Origin: Craterostigma plantagineum
Taxonomy: Eukaryota; Streptophyta; Magnoliopsida; Lamiales; Linderniaceae
Assembly: GCA_027422505.1 (NCBI GenBank)
Contig: JAPQWV010000012.1
Span: 21,674,001 to 21,738,000, forward strand
DNA length: 64,000 bases
Reading direction: 5' to 3'
The position numbers and the translations under genes were made by a program. Each line of letters begins with the position of its first letter. Within the stretch, counting starts at the first letter, position 1. Positions 50,179 through 60,154 of the stretch are shown here, one piece after another. Under the pieces are notes generated by a model that did no database searches, had not been told where the DNA came from, and saw only the letters and a list, made by a program, of their open reading frames with translations.

Positions 50179-51008
50179 GTGATCATGTCTACCGAGGTAC
50201 CACAGCCGCCGCCGCAGGTGAACAATGTCCCCCTTCAGCAGAATAATCTCAATCTTGGGAATGATCCGTATGCCTTGAGCAGCAACGACAATTCTGGTCA
50301 ATTGCTCGTCCATGAGCCCTTGAATGGTGATAATTACATGACCTGGAGCAGGGCAATATTGGAAGGAATAAAGAGGGGTTTGTGAATGGTGAATTGGTCG
50401 CACCACCTGCCACAGACGCGGATAAGCTCAGCTCGTGGAAAAGGAATAACAATATCGTCATATCTTGGATTTTGAATGCGGTGAGCAAAGATATTTCTGC
50501 CAGTATAGTCTACAGTTCCTCGGCCAGGGAGGTTTGGATTGATCTGCACGAGAGATTTGGACAATCTAACAAGCCGAGGATCTTCCAATTGAAGAAAGAT
50601 CTGATTAACCTTGCGCAGGGTTCGAGCAGCATCTCAGCTTATTTCACAAAACTTAAGACCCTCTGGGATGAACTTGCGAGTTATAGGCCGCCGTGCCAAT
50701 GTTCTTGCGGAGGGATTAATGGAATCAAGACTTTCTTGGATGAAGAATATGTCCTTACATTTCTCATGGGACTCAATGATAGCTATTCGCAGATGAGAGG
50801 ACAAATCCTCTTAATGGATCCCATTCCCTCAATCAACAAGGTCTTCTCATTAGTGGTGCAAGAAGAGAAACAAAGAGCCATAGCCCCTGGCTATGCTCGG
50901 ACCACAGATGACCAAACTACCAATATGGCCATGATGGCAGCGAAAAATGACCAAGATCTAGCCAAGAAAGGCTTCTGCAATGCCAAAAGGGAACCTGCCA
51001 GACCCGTG
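50179..51008 (+). pseudogene. Copia gag, interrupted by the SIRE-lineage element
   Basis: Starts at 50185-50187 (MSTEVPQPPPQVNN), with HEPLNGDNYMTWSRA. After a frame break and probable small deletion near 50370 it continues with PPATDADKLSSWKRNNNIVI, REVWIDLHERFGQSNKPRIF and the Cys-containing PPCQCSCGG. The sequence stops at ARPV, just where the zinc knuckle would begin, because an LTR starts at 51009. The 3' part should lie beyond the right edge of the window. Confidence 0.85.
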
Positions 51009-51303
51009 TGTTGGTCCCGAATGCACCAAACAAGGAATCAAAGAGGCTTTGATGGAATGAAAAGGGAGTATTCTCACCTTTGAGTGTGTGTAGTGTGCGA
51101 AAAATTTGGATAAGCCTTTAATCTTTGATTACTTTCAAAAGTGAGTTGGTATAACCTTATATACCACATTAACCCTAGGTATATTAAGGCCCAATCACTA
51201 AATATAAATTAATTACAATCTAGTCTAAAGCCCAAGCTAAAGATAATTACAAAATTAATCCCAAGACCTAAACTATTGACACAATCTATTAAATATCCTA
51301 ACA
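51009..51303 (-). repeat. 3' LTR of the SIRE-lineage element
   Basis: 295 bp. Minus-strand start TGTTAGG at 51303, right after the polypurine tract AAAGGGGGAGA (51306-51316). End ...GGACCAACA at 51009. TATA box GGTATATAAGG near 51153-51163. Short ends TGTTAG/CCAACA are imperfect inverted repeats. Confidence 0.85.
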
Positions 51304-51361
51304 ATCTCCCCCTTTGTGTCAATTGTTGGGAGTCTTGGATCTTGAGCGTAGCGGTGGTGGA

Positions 51362-54300
51362 TTAGCGTGTGAGTGTGTCGCGAAGCCCTAGCTTGAACTC
51401 GAAGGCGCGGAGGTTCCTTCGAAGTACCAATCGATTAGCTATAGCGTCAATGAGCTTCGCGAACTTGGATCGGCATAGAGGATCTTCTTCTGAAAGTATG
51501 CGGCAGATCTTCATTAGTTTGTCTTGGATGATGGTGAGCGTTCCATCCGAGAACTTTGCCACTTCAGAGCAGCGCAGCATCCTCATCTTTCCCTTATAGT
51601 TCGAGTAGGCGACCGCCGGATCGTCTCCGTCGATCACATCGCCTTCTCGGTAGTCGTCCGCGTTCTTGAAAGATGGGCGAGTCAGATTCACCTTCTTCAG
51701 ATTGTGTTCCACCGCCATCTGCAGATCGTGGGTGGCGAAGAATCTGACCTGTCGGAGCATGTGGCGTTTGATAGCCACATATCCCATGGTGACCGGTTCA
51801 GCACGTACGAGATGTCCAGAACTTCTGAGGACGAGTCTGAACTGCTTCATGGATTCCAGCATGCTGTACAGGTCGCCCAGGCGCAGAAACTTGAAGTCCG
51901 CCTCACTGACTTCACAGTAGCTCTCATCCTGCCTCATTACCGTGAATACTGGGTAATGGACAGGTCCTTTGGACTCTTGGCGGAGGTCAGTGATTTTGCA
52001 GATGGGGGCCCGACTTATTTCCTGAGCGATGTTTTCCTCATCGGATAACGTCCTATTTGAGCATTTGTGGCACAGAAGGCTCCATCGATAGAGCTGCTTC
52101 TTTCTCTCGCTCCAATTTTGGATGTTCATCAGCTCGTACTCGTCGAAGGTTGTGATGATCTGCTCCTTGCGCCGCCAGATCCTCTTCCTGATCTCTTCTT
52201 GAAACGGCGCGGTTATCTTTTTGTTTTCCCACGGTGCTTCCGGTATATTCACCGTGGGTACATCCGTTTGAGCAGCAGGGGCCTCAATTTGCTGCGCTTG
52301 GAATTGTAGGATGTTCTCGAGCTCGGCCGGTTCAGCGTCGTATTCCTCTCCGTTCTCGTCGTCTGCGGTGTTGATCAGCGTTAACGAGGCCTCCATGAGC
52401 AGACGTCGAGCATTTTCCACCAACTTCCTAGCTGCTACTGCATCGGCGGGCGTGTATAGCCATTCATCGTTGAAGATGTAGGCTTCGATCTCGTTCTGTG
52501 CGCAGTAGACATCCTCGGAAGCCGGGTTGGAATCGATGTTGAGAGGGGTATGGCTATGTGGTGGCGAGGGTGTAGCGTCGGAGGAGTTTGTGGATTGTGG
52601 GGATGGAATTGGTGGAGATTCTGGTGGTTCGGTTGAGGTGATGGTTTTGGCGAGGATGATTTGAGTGACGGGTGGTGTGGATGTGGTGGTGACCTCTAAC
52701 GTCGATGTGACAGTCAGAGGTTCTGAAATGGTGGGTGGAGAAGGTATAGTGGTGGTCTCTAATGTCGATGTGACGATTAGAGTTTCGGAGACGGTGGTGG
52801 GTGGTGGTGAGGGTGATTTGGCTAGTGGCTGAGGGTAAATGAGATGGGATTTATGGCTAGTGGGGTGTGAGGTTTCTGCTGCGGGCGTTCGTTCAGGTAC
52901 AGAGGAGGGCAGCGTCGATTGCATGAGTCCTTGGGATTGTGAGCCCAGCTGCCTATTCTCCCCCTCGCGGCGATCTTGATCATCATCTTGATCGTCGCGC
53001 CTGATCCTGCTAGACTCGCCTTGTGTGCGGCAAGTCATTGGTTGTGTCATTATTGCCTTCATTTGCCGTTCCTCCTCGTCAGGTTCCGTCATTGATTCGA
53101 AGCGAGCTCTGAGGATGTAGAAGAGCTCCTTGGCGGAAATGGCGGATAGAACAGCCTCGGCGTCCACGTTTTGTGTAGGTGGTGGCGTCTCCGGGGCCAC
53201 ACCTTTGCCCTTGTCGACGGTGGACGCATCGAGACGCGCGTAGACTTTATCGAGGATAGACGCCTCAAGAGTCTTTGCAAACTCTTGAAGACGAGTCTCT
53301 AACGCGGTCTCGGTCACGAACTGGGGTAAGTCTAACAAGTTGGAATCTCGAAGATATCCAACTGTCACCGAATCGGAGAAGATCGCCGATCGGCCGCCCG
53401 TTTGCACAGGTCGGGAAAAGACGGGGTCACTCAGACTTCCCGTTGGCATCACCGATGAGACAGACTCAATCGTATGATGGCCTAGGCTCACGGTTGTTGT
53501 GATGTTGACCGTGCTAGGTCTTCCGCTCTCAGTCACAGAGACATCACCGAGCGTTCTGACAGAGTCACGAAGACTCTGTGGTGCGGTGGAAGGTGTATGT
53601 GTCCTAGAAACGGATGAAACTATGGGGAGTGAGGGCACTAGACTCGAGGTGCATGAAGAGGATGCAGTCTGAGGCGAGGGACTGCTTGTTTCAACATCGA
53701 CTATCTCCAAGTGGGATGTCGATGGTATACGTGGCTCCTCGTGGAATGAAATATCTTCCTGTAGAGAGGAAGATAAGTGGGTTGGTGGGGTAGTTTGCGT
53801 GGTTGAGCCAGATGCCACGACTTCTACTCGGGAGGTGAACACATCACCTCCTGTACCTACTGGTTCGGCTCGGCTTATCTGTGGCGGAGGAGGTCGATCG
53901 TGCTTTTGTTTCGATCGGCGCTCCGTGGGGCGGCTTACGTCATCCTCCCGCGACCGTTTTTTCGGAGCGCGTGTGGAAGAGGATGCGGCGCGACTCGAGG
54001 ACTTTTTGGAGGTGGTGGTGGGGTTTTGGCTAGTCCCGGGGTTGGGAGCAGTGGGGTTGATCTGCTCCGTAGGGACAGTGGATAGTGGTCTGGGGCTTTC
54101 TCGGAAAGAGGCGGTTGATATGCGATATTCGCGGACGTGTTGATTTGTCTGGTCGGCGTAGGCGAGAACGTCGTCCGGAATTATCATTGCGTTTCGATCC
54201 TTCGCCGGGGTGTTTCTCTTGGCGAACTTCTCGACTGTTGGGATGGCGAAGTGTTCGGCTGCCGGCCGCATGCGAATGCTGGTCGAGTGCATGCGGAAGT

Positions 54301-55104
54301 GTCTGATGAAGGCTGGGAGCCACCGCATGTAAGGGATGAAGCGGTTAGTGACTCCCTTTGCGACTTCCCGGTCGCGACGTTGGATCATCGCGACGAGATC
54401 CATCCAGAAGATGTCCGCGTAGTTGTACTTCCGGTTGTGGGCGATGCCGGTTAGGATGGTGAGGATCTGAAGATTTCCGCGGTCCTGACCGGCATGCTTT
54501 CCTGACAATCACTTGTTCACCAGCAGGTACAGAGTTCGCCAAGGTTGAGGTAGGTTGCGGGTGGTGACTTCACTGAGGACAAGTGGGCCCTTCTTCTTTT
54601 GGTATCTGGTTGGTAGCCCAGTCGGTCAATGTCTTCAATAAGTTGATCGTGCGTTGGTAGTGGGTCATAGGGTGTGTAGACGGGGAGTTGAAGCACTTCT
54701 TGCACAATTTTGCGATTGAGGACCACCGTTTCTTGATCAATTTGGGCGGATAGGTTTTTGGCAAGATGGAGTGGTCCCGCTATCTGCAGTGTATGCCAGA
54801 ATTGTTGAAGGTACACCTGTGCTTCTGGCTCGCCATGTGTGAAGGCGTGGCGAAGTGGGTGCCCTTTGAGGATTTCTACGATGACGGGGGCATCGCACCG
54901 AAAGCTCTGCAGGTCCACCATGAAGTTGTTGGGAATCAGGGCCGCCCATTGACTCAGTGGGAAGATCTGCTCGGGTGGTGGAACATAGAGTCGTGTGTTG
55001 AGTTCGATGCGAGCAATGTCCCGTTGGAGTGCAGCCGCCTCAAGAGCTTCAATCGTGCTTTGATCCTTTTCAGTCATATCTGTGCTTGACAGAAATTGTA
55101 GCAT
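51362..55104 (-). pseudogene. Second (env-position) ORF of the SIRE-lineage element
   Basis: About 1,240 codons in two overlapping pieces (55104-54517 and 54508-51362), separated by a frameshift near 54560 and a TGA at about 54520. N-terminal region: GHPLRHAFTHGEP, VYLQQFWHTL, TPYDPLPTHDQLIEDIDRLG. Next a block with LSGKHAGQDRGN and FIPYMRWLPAFIRHFRM, then some 500 residues rich in Ser, Thr and Pro. The C-terminal domain has PWENKKITAPFQEEIRKRIW, SEADFKFLRLGDLYSMLESM, FFATHDLQMAVEHNLKKVN and FSDGTLTIIQDKL. The two end domains match the decayed copy at 3.0-6.5 kb. This ORF type is often called env-like from its position. I saw no signal peptide and no clear membrane segment, so a surface role is not supported here. 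Function unknown. Confidence 0.8.
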
Positions 55105-56812
55105 GGTTAGTACAGATTAAGTTGCGAAAATAATACAACAAGACATAGAATTGAAGCAAATAAGGGAAATTTTCGCGAAAATGTTTATAGGAGATGAGAA
55201 TATGTGCTAAGTAAGACACATAGTCATAAAAAAAATAATTTGCAATTTGTGTAAAATTTTGCATGTTAGGGAAAATTTCGCAGATTATAACACGGTGAAA
55301 TGTCGAGGAAATTGTCGCATTTTTGGAAAATTTCGTATGTATGAAAGAAATTTCGCATGTAAGCAAAATTTTCGCATATAAGGATGCAAATAGGGAAATT
55401 TTCGCATATATGAATTTTTGCTTATAAGGTAAATTTTCGCAAGTTTAAGCGATTTCACATTCTGAGTCAAATTTCGCATATAATTGAAAATTTCGCAAGT
55501 TATATGAAAGTTTCGCGGAAGGAAAAAGCTTTATGCATTGAGAAATTTTTCGTGTTTCACTGTGGTTGCGAAGGAGTGGAGATGCGAAAGTATGTAGTTA
55601 TGAAGTGATGTGTTATAAGATTTTCGCGGGGTGACACTCACTGTAGCAGAGAAAGTATTGACGTGAATAATAAAAAGTTTCTCAGATAGACTTTCGCGGG
55701 GCTTCACATACTGTAGCAGCGAAAAATTTAAATTTATGTAAATTCTCGAATGAAAGTTTCGCATTTCCTTAGTCACTGTAGCAGCGAAATTTTAGCGCTG
55801 GAAATTTCTCGGATAAAATTTCGCGGAACCTCAGTCACTGTAGTAGCGAAACTTTCAATCGTAAGGAATTTCTCGGAAAAATTTTCGTGGAACTGTCCTC
55901 ACTGTAGCAGCGAAAATTAACGTTTTAAAGCAAATTTTTCTTGAGAATTTTCGCGGTGAAGAACACAGTGCGAAAGCAGCGAAACGACGCAATGATGTTA
56001 GTCTTAGACCTACTCAAATCTCAACCAAAAAGCTATAATCTGGGCTGAATCGACACGTAATTGAATGGGCAATGCATATTTGGGGATATTAAACATAAAG
56101 AACGAAGTATGCATTCGATTCAGAGCCGAGAAAATTTAGGCGTAACCTAACAGATTTAATCTATACGGGGCAGAACAGGATAAAATTAGCGAAAATTGAC
56201 TTGTTTGAGGCGCATTCATACCGAACAGCTGATTTGCGACAATTTGAGAGCAGATTTGACGACGAATCGATGCGGGGAGTTGCGAAATTTTTTAAGAAAG
56301 GGGTTGCGAAAGTTTTGAATTTTCTCGGGAATTTTAGGATAGTGAATAACGTTAAGGGTTTTGGGGTTTTAGGGGTTTTAGGCACTGTTCATGCGAACTT
56401 TTGTGTAAATGGGCCGAAATTCATGGGCTTGGTCAAAGCTGGGACCAGATATGATTTTCGCGGGCTTGGTCAAAATTGGGTCCAATTGAGACTCAATTGG
56501 TCCAATTTTGACCTTGTTTGATCAGAAATTTTAAAATTCAACCCAAAACATTTTAATCAGTCCAATTTTGACTCAATTTGACCAAACTTTAAAATTTCAA
56601 CCCAAAAAAAAATTTTATTTATTATTTATTTAGGCAAAAGCAGAAACTCCCCCTTAATCTAAAAATCCCTTTTTACATAATGGAAAAATCAGACGCTCCC
56701 CCTTAATCGAAAACTCCCCCTCAAATGACATAATCAAGGAGACACATAGAAAATGGAGTGAAGTGAAAAAGAAATATGTACACTTTATCAAAGTTCATGT
56801 AGGGGTCGATTG
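55105..56812 (-). repeat. Spacer between pol and second ORF with GCGAAA-type repeats
   Basis: No gene. From about 55330 to 55530 the words TTTCGCATATAAG or AATTTTCGCA recur. From about 55570 to 55985 a unit of about 60 bp repeats six times: AATTTCTCGG, AAAATTTTCGCGG, then TCACTGTAGCAGCGAAA. From 56430 to 56600 GGTCCAATTTTGACTCAATT phrases recur. At 56640-56730 three CTCCCCCTTAATC phrases appear. Confidence 0.75.
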
Positions 56813-56813
56813 G

Positions 56814-59800
56814 TCACAACGGAAGATTCAACATGCCCAACATAGTCACAAGGTGTTGGAATCGTTTGACATCCAACGGTTTTGTAAAAATGTCGGCCAG
56901 TTGATCTTCGGTTGTGACGTAGTGCAATTCAATCGTCCCTTGTTCGACATGTTCTTTGATGAAGTGGTGACGAATGTCTATGTGTTTTGTTCTCGAGTGA
57001 TGTACCGGATTACTCGTCATCGCTATCGCACTCTTTGAGTCACAATAAATGGGAATTTTATCGACATGAATATTAAAATCTCGTAGTTGGGTTCTCATCC
57101 ACAAAAGCTGTGAACAACAACTAGCAGCGGCGACATACTCTGCCTCCGTTGACGAAGTTGAGACACAGTTTTGTTTTCGAGACGACCAACTTACGAGTTT
57201 ACCGCCCAAGAAGTGTGCAGCTCCAGAGGTGCTTTTCCGATCCATCTTGCATCCAGCGTAATCCGAGTCAGAGAATCCAACCAGCTTGAAGTCCGATTGA
57301 GTGGGGTACCACAAACCCAGATTGGGTGTTCCTTTGAGATAGCGGAGAATCCTTTTGACAGCAGTGAGGTGGGATTCCTTAGGTGTAGCCTGGAAACGAG
57401 CGCAGATTCCTGTCGAGAGAACGATATCCGGTCGACTAGCAGTGAGGTACAGAAGAGATCCTATTATCCCTCGATAGATGGTTTGGTCAACAGGAGCACC
57501 AGATGGGTCCGCGTCGGGTCGACCAGAGGGAGACATAGGTGTTGCAGCAGTCTTAGCATCCTTCATTCCATATTTCTCGAGGATGTCATGGATGTATTTG
57601 GACTGGTTGATGAAGATTCCGTCGGGGAGTTGCTTTACTTGAAGACCAAGAAAGAAATTCAGCTCGCCCATCATACTCATTTCAAACTTCTCCTTCATTA
57701 GTTCTGCGAACTCTTCACATAGTTGTGGTTTAGTTGAACCGAAAATGATGTCATCGACATATATCTGTACGATCATGATGTCCGGGCCACTCCGCTTGGT
57801 GAAGAGGGTTGTATCCAGAGATCCTTTCTTGAATCCTGACTGAACGAGGAAATCTGAAAGGACGTCATACCAAGCTCGGGGAGCCTGTTTTAGTCCGTAG
57901 AGAGCCTTGTAGAGTCGATAAACGTGACGAGGAAATTCTTCGCTCAAGAACCCTTCAGGTTGATCGACGTACACTTCTTCTTTGAGAAATCCATTCAGAA
58001 ATGCAGTCTTCACGTCCATTTGGTAGACTTTGAAGTTCTTGTGAGCAGCAAATGCAAGAAACATTCGTATTGCTTCGATCCTGGCGACGGAGGCAAAAGT
58101 TTCATCGTAGTCGATGCCCTCTTGTTGGTTGTACCCCTTGGCCACAAGTCTTGCTTTATTGCGGATGACAACACCGTCTTCATCCTTTTTGTTCTTGAAG
58201 ATCCATTTCGTGCCGATAATGGATCTGTTGTGAGGGCGTGGTACGAGTTCCCAGACTTGTAAACGTTCAAACTGATTTATTTCCTCCTGCATTGCAATCA
58301 GCCAATCAGGATCATTGAGAGCTTCAGCTACTCGTGATGGTTCAGCTTGACTGAGATAGCAAGCGAACAGACTTTCATTCATCGTAGCCGAACGCGTTGA
58401 GACACGGGATGTGGGATCCCCAATAATCTGGTCTGTAGGATGAGAGCGAGCCCAAAGTGGTACATTTGTCTGTGAGGAGCTGGCCGCGTTTGCATCTATT
58501 GGAGGCTCATTAGATTGAGGTCCGGTGTCCGAAGAAGAGATCTCAACCGTGGTAGATTGAGAGGGTTCAGCATCAGAATCAGCAATGTTCCCAGGGTTGG
58601 GTAAAATGTCGTCTTCGTTGAGGTTGAGTGTATCCAAGTTTGGAGGGACGACGTCATTGCCGATAACTGGTGGTGTAGGTGGAGTGGGTGCAGCGGTAGG
58701 TTCAGTGGTGGCGGCGGGAGTCTTGGGAACTGGATAGAAGTACTCGAAAAGTAGGTCGAGATCCAGTTCACCAGAGTTGCCCTCAGATGAGGAAGTTCCC
58801 GCCGTTGAAGGTTGACCTTTTGTCAACGACTGTAGAAGACCTGGTTCTGGACTAATATGAGCAGAAGCCATGAGGTCGCCTTCGCTTTCGTCAAAGGTGA
58901 CATTTGTGCTCTCAATGACAGATCGTTTCTCCTTAAGATAGACTCTGTATGCCTTCGAGTTTAGCGAATAACCAACGAAGATTCCTTCGAGTGCTTTTGG
59001 ATCAAGCTTCCCAAGATGTTGGCGATCATTGCAACAAAACATCGGCATCCGAAAACCCTTAGATACGATATATCTGGTATACGACGGTTGTTCAACATCT
59101 CGTATGGAGTGCGGTTGAATCTCTTGTGGATGGAAGCCCGGTTCTGCGTGTAACAGACCGTTTGAATAGCTTCGCCCCAAAGAGAGTGAGGAAGGCCGGA
59201 TTGGATGAGAAGAGTCCTGGCTGCTTCAACAAGTGTCCTGTTCTTACGCTCAATGACACCATTCTGTTCCGGTGTCTTCACAGCTGAGAACTGCTGAGTG
59301 ATGCCCTGAGTGGCATAGAAATCACCGAGTTTCTTATTCTTAAACTCAGTTCCGTTGTCAGTTCTGATAATCCGAACCTTCTGTTGATGGAGAGTTTGGG
59401 ACGTAACAACAAACTCGATGATTATATCGGGAACTTCATCCTTTGTACGAATGAGTTTCGTCCATGTGTAGCGTGAAAAATCGTCGACAATCACAAGAAT
59501 ATACCGTCTTCCTCCGAGTGTGGCCGTAGGCATTGGTCCACATAGGTCCATATGTAAGAGCTCGAGGATTAGCTTAGAGGACGGTGTTTCCTTGGATGTG
59601 TGAGACGATCGCTTCATCTTCCCCAATTCACAGGCAGAGCAGAGGTGTTCCTTATGATATGTTAGTTGGGGTAGACCGTTGACGAGTTTATCTTGACGCA
59701 GTTTGTTGATAGTCTTGAAATTGAGATGTGAAAGACGTCGGTGCCATAGATCATTCAACTTGGGTGCAGCCCGAGAGAGAAGGCATACTGGTCGAGAAGT

Positions 59801-60148
59801 CGTGAGATTGAGTACGTAGAGGTGAGACGTGCGCGTTCCAGAAAGAAGTGGCAGTCCCGAGGCATCTATAATGCTGCAGATGTCAGATTCGAAGAGAACC
59901 TTGTATCCTTTGTCGCAGAAACGACCAATGCTGAAGAGATTGTAGCTCAAACCCTCAACGTAAGAGATGCCCTTGATCGTCAGGTTGTCATGGACAAGAT
60001 CACCAGTTCCGAGAATTGGCGCCATTTGACTGTTTCCGAAGGAGACCCTTCCGAGATAGCGCTCGGAGAAGTTGCTCAGCAGCTCCTTGTTCCCCGTCAT
60101 GTGTGTGGAGCAACCCGAGTCTAGATACCACACATGACATACCTGCAA
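56814..60148 (-). pseudogene. SIRE-lineage pol with a single frameshift
   Basis: Protease WYLDSGCSTHMTGN. The integrase zinc region has HRRLSHLNFKTINKLRQ and CSACELGKMKRSSH. The integrase core has LLHMDLCGPMP, IIRTDNGTEFKNKK and PEQNGVIERKNRTL, so the DDE triad is present. The reverse transcriptase contains [20 protein letters not shown] and [13 protein letters not shown] with intact DD. RNase H has [35 protein letters not shown] and [20 protein letters not shown]. It ends [20 protein letters not shown] then MLNLPL, stop at 56814-56816. The only break seen is near 59020-59060, where one A appears lost ([14 protein letters not shown]). All catalytic residues survive. Directly upstream, the frame is shared with gag and separated by two stop codons. 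Confidence 0.92.
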
Positions 60149-60154
60149 TCATTA
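60149..60154 (-). other. Two consecutive in-frame stop codons between gag and pol
   Basis: The minus strand reads TGC TAA TGA TTG CAG. Gag and the protease are in the same frame on either side. SIRE1 of soybean is known to separate gag and pol by a stop codon in the same frame, suggesting readthrough. Two stops in a row would make readthrough harder, unless one is a later mutation. Confidence 0.8.

Noticed and set aside
51362..55104. Independent host gene
   Set aside because: It lies between pol and the 3' LTR on the same strand, and its homologue at 3.0-6.5 kb has the same place before an LTR.
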